A stretch of DNA of 64,000 nt from Sulfotelmatobacter sp963788225. Its GTDB lineage: Bacteria > Acidobacteriota > Terriglobia > Terriglobales > Acidobacteriaceae. This document shows positions 1-7,407 of the stretch, piece by piece (the first letter of the stretch is position 1; each line of letters begins with the position of its first letter). The notes beneath the pieces were generated by a model. The model did no database searches. It saw only the letters and a list, made by a program, of their open reading frames with translations, and was not told where the DNA came from. The DNA lies in contig CAWBGI010000001.1 of assembly GCA_963788225.1 (NCBI GenBank), positions 992,001-1,056,000 of the forward strand. The letters run 5' to 3'. A program made the position numbers and the translations under genes.

Positions 1-460
1 CGGGACGATTCAGCTTCGCCAGCGGCTGCGATTGATTGTGACAGCCATAACAGGCTTCGGCTTTTTTGTCGAGAACGCGGCTGAGTTCCGCCGGATCGGT
101 GGAGTAGCTGACCCGGCCGTCCTGGTCAAGTATGCGTACCTTGACCACGCCTTCATGGTCCGCCATGGTCCGAATCGCGTGGTAGAGTCCCTCGCGATCG
201 TTGCGCAGCATGTAGTACGCGGTGCTGCGCTTGATGACGTCGCTGACCCGCTCGGCGCTCGCCAGGGTGGCCGCTTCCAGGTCCTGGCGGTGCAGTCGGA
301 TGTTCAAGTATCCGAGCAGGCCGAAGATGGCAAGCATCACCGCCAGCAGCGACCCAATCAATTTTGCGCTAATGCTGTGAGCCAGCCACTTCGATCCATG
401 ATCGGCGGGAGATGGATCGGCGGGAGACGGATCGCCGCGCTTGGGCTCAGTCTCCCGCAT
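1..460 (-). CDS. Membrane sensor protein with periplasmic heme c motif, probable sensor kinase N-terminus (partial)
   Basis: The start codon is the ATG at 458-460 and the frame stays open to the left edge, so about 153 residues are visible. After a Pro/Asp-rich N-terminus there is one transmembrane segment near residues 33-52, then an extracytoplasmic sensor region. That region ends in CYGCH, a CxxCH heme c attachment site, near residue 138. This layout is typical of redox-sensing histidine kinases or chemoreceptors in Acidobacteria and Deltaproteobacteria; the output domain lies outside the window, so the kinase identity is inferred. The gene overlaps the 3' end of the upstream HybB-like gene by 14 nt, indicating one operon with hybA and hybB. 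The heme could let it report the redox state of that membrane module. Confidence 0.7.
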   Translation of the reverse strand, partial: MRETEPKRGDPSPADPSPADHGSKWLAHSISAKLIGSLLAVMLAIFGLLGYLNIRLHRQDLEAATLASAERVSDVIKRSTAYYMLRNDREGLYHAIRTMADHEGVVKVRILDQDGRVSYSTDPAELSRVLDKKAEACYGCHNQSQPLAKLNRP

Positions 461-1628
461 GGGTTAACACCGCCGTGCCAACCAAAGGTTCCGCCTTGGG
501 CCGGAACCGTTCTCCCGTTTTGTGTTCGTCTTCGCCGAAGATCGGCAGATACTTCGCCGCCACGCCGAACAGGAAGAACCCCATCGCGACGATCATCAGC
601 GTGATGGAAAACTCCGTCCACTTCGGCACGTAGTGATGTCCCACGTACGTCTCAAAGCCGATGAGGGCAATATTGAGGCGGTTGGTAATGAAGCCAAGCA
701 CAGTAAAGATCGAGGCCAGATACAGGCCTTGTGGAGACAGCCTGATCTTCTTGAAGCTGAGCATGGTCATGGGAATCACAAACGTCAGCGTCAACTCGAG
801 CCACAGGAAGTACGCTTCATAGCTCGGCCTGAAGATCTCTCTGAGCAACCCCCGGTGGAAGTAGTCCTCGACGCGCAATAGGGCGTTCACCCATAGAGCG
901 ACCAGCAAAGCACCGCCAAGAGTGACCAGAACCGGCAGTTCAAGGTGACGGCCGAAGGCCTTCGCGCTCTGCGTGGATTCGAAGATCGTCATGGCCAGAC
1001 CAACTGCAACCGCCGAACCGAAGAACATGAACGGCAGTGCTGGCGTGTACCAGAACGGATGCAGCTTGCTCGGCATGATCAAGTAGAGCGATCCCAGGGA
1101 ACTCTGGTGCAAGGTGGAGAGCAAGATGCCCAGAACGATGAGCACTGGGTATATCTTCTTGATCCATTGGATGGGCGTTTGCAAGTTGAAGCGCTCGAAC
1201 ACGTTGGGCAGGAATTCGAAGAAGAGCACCGTCGTATAGGTCATCACGCACATGCCCACCTCGAACATGACCGAGTGCGGATTCATGTAGATGAGCTGAT
1301 GCCAGATGTACCAGGGACGGCCCAGATCGAACAGCAATCCAACGATGAACAACACATAGCCGAGGAACGCCGTTAACACCGCCGGGCGCACAACCGCGTG
1401 CAACCGCTCGACATTAAACAAATAGACTGCACCGACGATGCAGAAACCGCCCGCCGCCAGCATGACTCCGCACAAGCAGTCGAAGCCGATCCACAACCCC
1501 CAGGGGAACTGGTCGCTCATGTTTGTAGCTGCGCCCAAGCCGTGGAAGTAGCGAACATATGAGGAGTAGAGGCCCAGCACCATGATGACAATGAATACAA
1601 TTCGCCAAAAAGTAAGCTTGATCTTCAT
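447..1628 (-). CDS. hybB: HybB/NrfD-family membrane subunit (Ni/Fe-hydrogenase-type cytochrome b)
   Basis: A 393-residue polytopic membrane protein with about nine to ten hydrophobic helices. The N-terminal block with WGLWIGFDCLCG, followed by a Gly-rich helix, is typical of the NrfD/HybB family. These proteins exchange quinone electrons with a partner four-cluster ferredoxin (HybA, DmsB or NrfC type). The start overlaps the stop of the HybA-like gene in an ATGA quartet, so the two are translationally coupled. No catalytic large subunit (hydrogenase or molybdopterin enzyme) is visible; it may lie beyond the left edge or elsewhere. The hydrogenase name is therefore a family label rather than proof of hydrogen metabolism. 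Confidence 0.85.
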   Translation of the reverse strand: MKIKLTFWRIVFIVIMVLGLYSSYVRYFHGLGAATNMSDQFPWGLWIGFDCLCGVMLAAGGFCIVGAVYLFNVERLHAVVRPAVLTAFLGYVLFIVGLLFDLGRPWYIWHQLIYMNPHSVMFEVGMCVMTYTTVLFFEFLPNVFERFNLQTPIQWIKKIYPVLIVLGILLSTLHQSSLGSLYLIMPSKLHPFWYTPALPFMFFGSAVAVGLAMTIFESTQSAKAFGRHLELPVLVTLGGALLVALWVNALLRVEDYFHRGLLREIFRPSYEAYFLWLELTLTFVIPMTMLSFKKIRLSPQGLYLASIFTVLGFITNRLNIALIGFETYVGHHYVPKWTEFSITLMIVAMGFFLFGVAAKYLPIFGEDEHKTGERFRPKAEPLVGTAVLTHAGD

Positions 1629-2395
1629 TTTGCACCCCCGTTCTTCTTCTCTTCCGCTTCAGCAGCAGCCACTTCGTCACGGCGGTGCGAAATCCAGTAG
1701 ATGCCGCCCAGGACCAACGACCACACGGGGATAAAGTCTGGAACTCTCTCCATCACCCGCCCGGTGTATTCCGGCATGGGCATGTCGCCAATCTTGGCCG
1801 ACGCGGGATAACCGAACTCTTCCACCTTCTGGCTCGACAGGATAAGGACGCAGGTTCCTGCAACTTCATGAAGACCATAAATACGAGGCAGGTAGGTGGA
1901 TGGGTTCTGACGGATCCGTTCCTGGGCTTCTTGGACGAGGTCTTCACGGTCGCCGTATTTGGTGGCGCCCGTGGGACAGATCTCGGCGCACGCCGTCTGC
2001 TTGCCGGCAACCACGCGATCCGGGCACATGATGCATTTGCGCACCCGCGGATTCAGCGAACCCCATTCGTACTTGGGCTGGTTGAACGGGCACGCCACCA
2101 TGCAATACCGGCATCCAATGCACTTCCAGACGTCGTATACGACCGGCCCTTCTTTTGTTTTGTGAAAGGCGCCAACAGGGCAGACCGACGCACAAGTTGG
2201 TTTCTCACAGTGCATGCACAGCCGGCGCATGAATTTATCGTCCTTGGTCAGGACGGCGGTATATTTGTGTTCCGATTGCACCGATTCCGCCGCGACTGCG
2301 TCGGTGTACGGCAGCTTGTTCTGCTGTGCGCAGGCACTTTCGCATTGCTTGCAACCGATGCACATGGTTGCGTCATACAGTAGAGCTTTACTCAT
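1625..2395 (-). CDS. hybA: HybA-like 4Fe-4S ferredoxin subunit with C-terminal membrane anchor
   Basis: A 256-residue electron-transfer subunit. Four cysteine clusters are visible, including CIGCKQCESAC near residue 12, CMHCEKPTCASVCP, CIGCRYCMVACP and a final CIMC...CAEICP set, consistent with four [4Fe-4S] centres. A hydrophobic stretch near residue 230 (VWSLVLGGIYWI) resembles the tail anchor of HybA. The start at 2395 is preferred over longer upstream frames because AGGAGC lies about nine bases upstream and the family begins close to the first cysteine motif. It is the first gene of a coupled hybA-hybB-sensor unit. No Tat signal is seen at this start, so the location of the clusters relative to the membrane is uncertain. 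Confidence 0.85.
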   Translation of the reverse strand: MSKALLYDATMCIGCKQCESACAQQNKLPYTDAVAAESVQSEHKYTAVLTKDDKFMRRLCMHCEKPTCASVCPVGAFHKTKEGPVVYDVWKCIGCRYCMVACPFNQPKYEWGSLNPRVRKCIMCPDRVVAGKQTACAEICPTGATKYGDREDLVQEAQERIRQNPSTYLPRIYGLHEVAGTCVLILSSQKVEEFGYPASAKIGDMPMPEYTGRVMERVPDFIPVWSLVLGGIYWISHRRDEVAAAEAEEKKNGGAK

Positions 2396-2429
2396 AGAAC
2401 TCGCTCCTGGTGGTTCCCAAGCGGGTCTT

Positions 2430-2477
2430 CCGTTCCAGAGGGGATACAGTACGAGGCAGGTATACTGTAAGGAACGG
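2430..2477. promoter_or_regulatory. Nested inverted repeat in the hybA leader (operator or RNA hairpin)
   Basis: The outer arms CCGTTCC (2430-2436) and GGAACGG (2471-2477) enclose inner arms TACAGTA (2445-2451) and TACTGTA (2463-2469), separated by 11 bases. It lies 35-82 bases upstream of the hybA start. The inner pair has the size of a dimeric repressor site; the combined pair could also fold as an RNA hairpin. No known operator was recognised. Confidence 0.45.
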
Positions 2478-2524
2478 ACTTGAGAACTGCACACACCTCA
2501 GGCGGACCGGCTACGTAAAGATGG

Positions 2525-2556
2525 CCGGGTCCGGAGTGGTGAGCATCCGGGCCCGG
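2525..2556. repeat. Strong 11-bp-stem hairpin between cytochrome c and hybA
   Basis: CCGGGTCCGGA (2525-2535) and TCCGGGCCCGG (2546-2556) flank a ten-base loop. Read as plus-strand RNA the stem is fully paired with one G-U wobble; the minus-strand RNA has one C-A mismatch. That asymmetry hints that plus-strand transcription is what is conserved. Confidence 0.55.
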
Positions 2557-2598
2557 GAGGGCGGTTCCGTTCGCCAAGGCGGCCAGGAGAGGAGATTG

Positions 2599-2628
2599 CC
2601 GGCTGGCTAAGAATCGGCCGGTCTTTTT
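2599..2628 (+). terminator. Terminator-like hairpin with T6 run
   Basis: CCGGC (2599-2603) pairs with GCCGG (2617-2621) and is followed by TCTTTTTT. No plus-strand protein gene precedes it, so it could end a small RNA running through 2480-2600 on the plus strand. Confidence 0.4.
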
Positions 2629-2740
2629 TCAGTCCGCCGAATTAGGCCGGACATCTTCATACTCATCCTGACGCCTATGCAGCCGCTGCCCGCCATGCGT
2701 ATCCCAGCGGCGACGCTAAACGGAACCGCCAAGACCAGGC

Positions 2741-3058
2741 TTACTTCTGCAAGCTGCGAATGTAGGCAACGACAGCCTTCACATCGTCAGCAGCCAAACC
2801 CTTCACTGCCGGCGTGTGCTTTGCCGTCGTGGTAATGGCCTTGGCGAGGTCGTCATCCGACTTCTTCTTGGCTTCATCGCCAATCAGGCTCGGAGCTTTC
2901 ATTGCCGGCTTGCCAGCCGCGTCCGGACCGTGGCACATGGCGCATTTTGCTTTGTAGATCGTGGCTCCGTCATCGGCAGCCCATGACAGATTGGGAATCA
3001 GCATGAACAGAGCTATCGCGATTGTCATTACCAGTATCACCAGCTTCGTGGTCTTCAT
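2741..3058 (-). CDS. Small soluble cytochrome c (class I)
   Basis: A 105-residue protein with a cleavable signal peptide (hydrophobic core near residues 5-20, cleavage after the SWA region) and one heme motif CAMCH near residue 40. A distal Met-containing helix (KPAMKAPSL) and a C-terminal AYIRSLQK helix follow, as in class I monoheme cytochromes c. It should carry electrons in the periplasm. The ATG at 3058 follows AAGGAGAG and is preferred over an upstream frame. It lies 345 bp before hybA on the same strand, so it may feed or drain the HybAB module. A GTGA-N6-TCAC site lies about 190 bp upstream. Confidence 0.88.
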   Translation of the reverse strand: MKTTKLVILVMTIAIALFMLIPNLSWAADDGATIYKAKCAMCHGPDAAGKPAMKAPSLIGDEAKKKSDDDLAKAITTTAKHTPAVKGLAADDVKAVVAYIRSLQK

Positions 3059-3238
3059 GATTTCGTTTTCTCTCCTTAGTAAGTTTGTGCTATCGGATAA
3101 AAGCAGCGTGCCCGTCGCATTCGTGCTTGGCGTTGCGAAAGTGAACACTGATACAACCCTTCTTGAAGCGCCTGTAAAAGAACTCAGCAACTTTTCGCTG
3201 CCTAGTTGACAGTTTCAACGTTAAGTCGCGCGGGTGCA

Positions 3239-3252
3239 GTGACTCAGGTCAC
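3239..3252. promoter_or_regulatory. Crp/Fnr-type site GTGACTCAGGTCAC
   Basis: A GTGA-N6-TCAC palindrome in the divergent cytochrome c/asnA region. It is the leftmost of seven sites of the same form between 3.2 and 18.7 kb. A further GTGA half-site follows at about 3261. Confidence 0.6.
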
Positions 3253-3382
3253 CCTAAACGGTGACATTTGCTGGAAGAACCAATCTGAAGAATAGGCGAT
3301 CGGTCCTTGGAGTCACATCCCCACGTGCGCGCGATCACAGCATCTCCAGCAATGAATAGAGAGAATTACACAGGGCGAGGTA

Positions 3383-3408
3383 TAGCTATGCCGGTACGCA
3401 CATAGCTA
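3383..3408 (+). repeat. Hairpin in the asnA leader
   Basis: TAGCTATG (3383-3390) and CATAGCTA (3401-3408) form a perfect eight-base stem with a ten-base loop, about 190 bp upstream of asnA. It could be a protein operator or a leader hairpin. No T-box or glutamine-element signature was recognised. Confidence 0.4.
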
Positions 3409-3597
3409 GCCCGTGCCGAGCCCGTGGCCTGACCGAATAATGGTGCTGGCCTTCGATGATCCTGGAGCATGCAAGGCACGTCTCTGCAGCCGACACTGGC
3501 GCTGCACGCCCGGTGGTCTCGGGTGCTAGTCCATCGCTAACTCCAGACTCCGACACTCCCGCCCCGTCGGCGCAGAATCCTCCAAAGGAGAAACAAC

Positions 3598-4761
3598 ATG
3601 AGCACGACCGCACTAGATACCCCTGTACTAAATCACGACAAGAAAGCCGACCTGGCTGGACCCGGAATCGGTGATTACAAGGAATTGGAAACAATCCTAC
3701 CGCGCGGCTACCGTTCCCTACTGAACCCGAAAGAAACGCAGCAAGCCATCTTCCAGGTGAAACGTTATATCGAAGACAATCTATGCAAGGAACTGAACCT
3801 GATGATGGTGGAAGTGCCGCTCATCGTAGATGTGGAGAGCGGCGTCAACGATATGCTGGATCGTGATGGCTCACGCACTCCGGTGCAGTTCCACATTTCG
3901 AATGATCGCAACCTGCATCCCATTGACGCGCAGGTTGTGCAAGCCGCGACCAAATGGAAACGCGTCGCACTCAAGCAATTCGATTGCAAAGTGGGCGAAG
4001 GTATCTGCACCGATATGCGCGCCGTCCGCAAAGATTATTTCCTGGATCACGACCATTCCGCTTACGTGGATCAATGGGACTGGGAGCGGGTTGTCACCAG
4101 CGAAGAGCGCAATCTTGACTTCCTGAAGACGACGGTTCGCAAAATCTGGAAAGTGATCGTCGGGGCGGAGAAGTTCGCACAGTCGCTATTTCCGCAATTG
4201 AAGGACTATCGCTATCCCGACCTGCCCGAAGAATTGATCTTCCTGCACGCCGAAGAAATTCTCGACATGTACCCCGACCTGCCGCGCAAGCAGCGCGAGA
4301 CCGCGGTGCTGCAGAAGTATCCCGCGATTTTCATTATCGGCATCGGTTGGCCGCTGAAAGATGGCTATCCGCACGAGATGCGCGCCGCCGATTACGACGA
4401 TTGGGTCACCGACACTCACGATCAGACGGGCAAAAACACCCACGGGCTGAATGGCGACATCCTGCTGTGGAACTCGGTTACGCGGCGTCGTCACGAACTC
4501 ACGTCGATGGGCGTCCGCGTCACGGCCGAGACTCTGAAGAAACAGCTGACGATGGCGAAGCAACTGGATTTTTTGAAACTGCCGTATCACCAGGCAATCC
4601 TGAACCACGAGATTCCGCTCTCGATCGGCGGCGGAATCGGGCAATCGCGCACTTTGATGCAATTGCTCCGCAAGGCCCATCTCGGAGAAGTCAGCGTCAC
4701 GGTGTGGCCGAAGGTCCTGAAGGAGATGTGCGCCGATAAGAATATTTTCGTGCTGGAGTAG
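3598..4761 (+). CDS. asnA: Aspartate--ammonia ligase (asparagine synthetase A)
   Basis: A 387-residue protein matching the AsnA family, which makes asparagine from aspartate, ammonia and ATP in the cytoplasm. Recognisable blocks include QAIFQVKRYIEDNL near the N-terminus, QFHISNDRN, the KQFDCKVGEGICTDMRAVRKD segment, and SIGGGIGQSRTLMQLLRK near the C-terminus. It is longer than E. coli AsnA (330 residues), mainly through N-terminal and internal extensions. The start is supported by AAAGGAG eight bases upstream. It stands alone, with a long leader and a Crp-type site upstream, so regulation by nitrogen or oxygen state is possible. Confidence 0.92.
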   Translation: MSTTALDTPVLNHDKKADLAGPGIGDYKELETILPRGYRSLLNPKETQQAIFQVKRYIEDNLCKELNLMMVEVPLIVDVESGVNDMLDRDGSRTPVQFHISNDRNLHPIDAQVVQAATKWKRVALKQFDCKVGEGICTDMRAVRKDYFLDHDHSAYVDQWDWERVVTSEERNLDFLKTTVRKIWKVIVGAEKFAQSLFPQLKDYRYPDLPEELIFLHAEEILDMYPDLPRKQRETAVLQKYPAIFIIGIGWPLKDGYPHEMRAADYDDWVTDTHDQTGKNTHGLNGDILLWNSVTRRRHELTSMGVRVTAETLKKQLTMAKQLDFLKLPYHQAILNHEIPLSIGGGIGQSRTLMQLLRKAHLGEVSVTVWPKVLKEMCADKNIFVLE

Positions 4762-4784
4762 AAGCGGTTCCCGGAAAAGCTGAG

Positions 4785-4813
4785 AAGGGGGCAGCCGAAA
4801 CGACCGCCCCCTT
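4785..4813 (+). terminator. Possible terminator after asnA
   Basis: AAGGGGGC (4785-4792) pairs with GCCCCCTT (4806-4813) over a 13-base loop. The stem is strong and well placed 24 bp after the stop, but no T-run follows, so Rho-independent termination is uncertain. Confidence 0.5.
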
Positions 4814-4827
4814 AATCACACCGCGAC

Positions 4828-4841
4828 GTGACCCAAATCAC
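4828..4841. promoter_or_regulatory. Crp/Fnr-type site GTGACCCAAATCAC
   Basis: GTGA-N6-TCAC palindrome 152 bp upstream of the first beta-propeller gene and downstream of asnA. It is the second of seven such sites. Confidence 0.55.
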
Positions 4842-4992
4842 CGACGGGATGGGGTCATAGGTATCTGATTGAATCGCCTCTTCGATAGAGCAGTTCCAGC
4901 CAGTTGCGACGCGGCACCCCCTGAGGCGAATGACCCGAATTCTCGGGAAAAGCATTTTCGCCAAACACTAGTCTGTCTCCTGGAGGTTCGTC

Positions 4993-6129
4993 ATGAAACA
5001 CATCCGTATCTTGGTTTTGATTCTCTGTGCATGCTTCGTGTCCGCGGCATGGGGTCAGCAGCCTGTGGGCGGGGTCGTCGTCAACTGGAATCAGTTCCAC
5101 AATCAGGACATGCAGCGCTGGAACCCGTATGAGAACGTGCTTAACGTTCACAATGTTGGGAACCTAGGCGTGAAGTGGAGCTACGCGACGGGCTATTGGG
5201 TGTATCCCTCGCCCGCGGTAGTGGGCGGCGTGGTCTATGTCAGCGCGGCGGACGGCAGCGTATACGCGCTGAACGCCAGCACCGGCACCCTGCTGTGGCG
5301 TCACGTCAGTTTGGGCATCGAGTTCTCCTCGCCTGCCGTGGCGGACGGTACGGTCTATATTGGCTCGACAACCTCCGACGTGTACGCGCTGAACGCCAGC
5401 ACCGGTGCCACACTGTGGAGCTATGCCACAGGCGACTATGTCATGTCCCCGCCCGTCGTGGCGGACGGCGTGGTCTATATCGGCTCATACGACTACAACG
5501 TGTACGCACTGAACGCCCGCACTGGCGCCAAGCTGTGGAGTTTCAACGCCGGCTTCTACATCGACTCTTCGCCTGCCGTGGCGAATGGAGTGGTATACCT
5601 CAGTTCGGACAATGGCCACGTCTACGCGCTGAACGCTCGCACCGGCGCTCTGCTGTGGGATTACGGTACCTCCTACCCCTACGGAGTGTCTTCCTCGCCC
5701 GCCGTGGCGAATGGGGTGATTTATTTCGGCGCGTGGGACAACAACGTGTACGCGCTGGACGCCAGCACCGGCACCCTGCTGTGGAGCTACCCCACTGGCT
5801 ACCAGGTGGAGTCCTCGCCTGCCGTGGCAAATGGGGTGGTTTACGTCGGCTCGTTAGACAACAACTTGTACGCGCTGAACGCCCGCACTGGCACCAAGCT
5901 GTGGAACTTTGCCACCGGCGGCTATGTGTGGTCCTCGCCCGCTGTGGCGAATGGAGTGGTTTATTTCAGCTCGTGGGACAACAACATCTACGCGCTGAAC
6001 GCCCGCACCGGCGAACAGCTGTGGAGTTACACCACCGGAAGCACGGTGTATTCCTCGCCTGCCGTGGCGAACGGGGTGGTTTATATCGGCTCCTACGACG
6101 GCAACGTGTACGCCTTCGGCCTGAAGTGA
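4993..6129 (+). CDS. Secreted PQQ-like repeat beta-propeller protein, copy 1
   Basis: A 378-residue protein with a signal peptide (hydrophobic segment near residues 5-20 ending AWGQQ) followed by about eight PQQ-like blades of 38-40 residues. Each blade carries SSPAVANGVVY and YALNARTGALLW type motifs, and the chain ends in a partial blade (YAFGLK) that would close the ring. Such eight-bladed propellers occur in outer-membrane assembly proteins and in quinoprotein dehydrogenases. No calcium/PQQ catalytic residues or heme motif are visible here, so a binding or scaffold role is more likely than an enzyme. GGAGG precedes the ATG. A paralogue follows immediately. Confidence 0.8.
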   Translation: MKHIRILVLILCACFVSAAWGQQPVGGVVVNWNQFHNQDMQRWNPYENVLNVHNVGNLGVKWSYATGYWVYPSPAVVGGVVYVSAADGSVYALNASTGTLLWRHVSLGIEFSSPAVADGTVYIGSTTSDVYALNASTGATLWSYATGDYVMSPPVVADGVVYIGSYDYNVYALNARTGAKLWSFNAGFYIDSSPAVANGVVYLSSDNGHVYALNARTGALLWDYGTSYPYGVSSSPAVANGVIYFGAWDNNVYALDASTGTLLWSYPTGYQVESSPAVANGVVYVGSLDNNLYALNARTGTKLWNFATGGYVWSSPAVANGVVYFSSWDNNIYALNARTGEQLWSYTTGSTVYSSPAVANGVVYIGSYDGNVYAFGLK

Positions 6130-6211
6130 AAGATGGCCTCGTCCCGACATCAACGTCAAGGTCGGCGAACGGTATTTTCGTCCGACCAAACTATTCTTTG
6201 GAGGTTTGCTC

Positions 6212-7336
6212 ATGAAACACATCCGCATCTTGGTTTTGATTCTCTGTGCATGCTTCGTGTCTTCGGCATGGGCTCAGCAGATTGCGGGCGGGGTCGTCGT
6301 CAACTGGAATCAGTTCCACAATCAGGACATGCAGCGCTGGAACCCGTATGAGAACGTGCTCAACATCCACAACGTTGGGAAGCTGCAAATGAAGTGGAGC
6401 ACCGACATTGGCGCTTATGCCATTTGCTCACCTGCAGTGGTAGATGGGGTGGTTTACGTCTGCGACTACGGCGGCTACGTGTATGCGCTGAACGCCAGCA
6501 CCGGAGCCGTGCTATGGGAGACGTCCGTCTGCTTTCCTTTGCAGTCATCACCCGCAGTGGAAAATGGGATGGTTTATTTCGGCTGCGGCAACGTGTACGC
6601 GTTGAACGCCAGCACCGGCGCGCTAGAGTGGACCTACGCCACCACTGGCGCTCATTCTTCCTCGCCCGCGGTGGTGAACGGAGTGGTTTACATCGGCTCC
6701 GAGAACAACAACGTGTACGCGCTGAACGCCCACACCGGCGCACTGCTGTGGAGCTACACCACCGGCGGCGAGGTCAACTCCTCGCCCGCCGTGGTGAATG
6801 GGGTAGTTTACATCGGCTCGGATGACGGCAACCTGTATGCGCTGAACGCCAACACCGGCGCCAAGCTATGGAGCTATGCCACCAGCAACTGGGTGTACGG
6901 TTCGCCCGTGATAGCGAATGGGGTAGTTTATTTCGGTTCGGTTGACTACAACGTGTATGCCCTGGACGCCGGCACCGGCGCAAAGTTGTGGAGCTACACC
7001 ACCGGCGGCGGCGTGTGGATTGCGCCAGCAGTCGCGGATGGCGTGGTCTATATCGGTTCCAACGATGACAAGGTGTACGCGTTCAATGCCAGCACTGGCG
7101 CCAAGGTGTGGAGCTACACCACGGGCGGCTTTATGTACTGCGCGCCCGCCGTGGCGAATGGGGTGGTCTATATCGGTTCCAACGATTACAACGAGTACGC
7201 GTTCAACGCCCGCACCGGCGAACTGCTGTGGAGCTTCGACACCAACTATTTCGCGCAATCCGGGCCCGCCGTCGTGAATGGGACGGTGTACTTCGGCTCG
7301 CAGACTGGCGTCGTTTACGCCTTCGGCCTGAAGTGA
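6212..7336 (+). CDS. Secreted PQQ-like repeat beta-propeller protein, copy 2
   Basis: A 374-residue tandem paralogue of the preceding gene, 82 bp downstream, with the same signal peptide, a near-identical N-terminal block (GGVVVNWNQFHNQDMQRW) and eight blades ending YAFGLK. The first ~180 bp and the ribosome-binding region are almost the same DNA as copy 1, while the blades differ more, especially the first (cysteines in CDYGG, CFPLQ and CGN). The ATG at 6212 is used because TTGGAGG lies seven bases upstream. Function is unknown; it is probably a periplasmic or surface protein. Confidence 0.8.
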   Translation: MKHIRILVLILCACFVSSAWAQQIAGGVVVNWNQFHNQDMQRWNPYENVLNIHNVGKLQMKWSTDIGAYAICSPAVVDGVVYVCDYGGYVYALNASTGAVLWETSVCFPLQSSPAVENGMVYFGCGNVYALNASTGALEWTYATTGAHSSSPAVVNGVVYIGSENNNVYALNAHTGALLWSYTTGGEVNSSPAVVNGVVYIGSDDGNLYALNANTGAKLWSYATSNWVYGSPVIANGVVYFGSVDYNVYALDAGTGAKLWSYTTGGGVWIAPAVADGVVYIGSNDDKVYAFNASTGAKVWSYTTGGFMYCAPAVANGVVYIGSNDYNEYAFNARTGELLWSFDTNYFAQSGPAVVNGTVYFGSQTGVVYAFGLK

Positions 7337-7407
7337 GGAATAGTCACAGCAAGGGATGGTCGAAGGCTACCCCTCGGCTCTCACGAAATTTCGAGTTCCA
7401 CGCGCCG

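Larger units (their letters stand above)
2396..2740. other. Structured 345-bp gap between cytochrome c gene and hybA
   Basis: No gene is supported here. The gap holds a nested inverted repeat just upstream of hybA (2430-2477), a very strong GC-rich hairpin (2525-2556) and a plus-strand terminator-like hairpin followed by a T-run (2599-2628). The density of structure suggests a regulatory leader or small RNA, described in separate entries. Confidence 0.6.
3059..3597. other. 539-bp divergent intergenic region (cytochrome c / asnA)
   Basis: No gene is supported. It carries a Crp-type palindrome at 3239-3252, an eight-base-arm inverted repeat at 3383-3408 and the long asnA leader. The region can serve both the leftward cytochrome c gene and the rightward asnA. 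Confidence 0.6.

Noticed and set aside
2480..2630. Molybdenum cofactor or cobalamin riboswitch
   Set aside because: Some GC-rich segments resemble parts of these elements, but I could not place the conserved core; left as an unnamed structured region.
4785..4813. Strong terminator after asnA
   Set aside because: Strong stem but no T-run, so kept only as a possible terminator.
5175..6215. Second long frame inside the first propeller gene
   Set aside because: Repeat-driven shadow frame; Arg-rich composition and no signal peptide, while the in-frame product has a signal and regular blades.
4993..7336. Quinoprotein dehydrogenase activity for the propellers
   Set aside because: The repeats are PQQ-like, but PQQ- and calcium-binding active-site residues and a heme domain are not seen. 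Proximity to pqqA in the same window (48 kb away) is not evidence.
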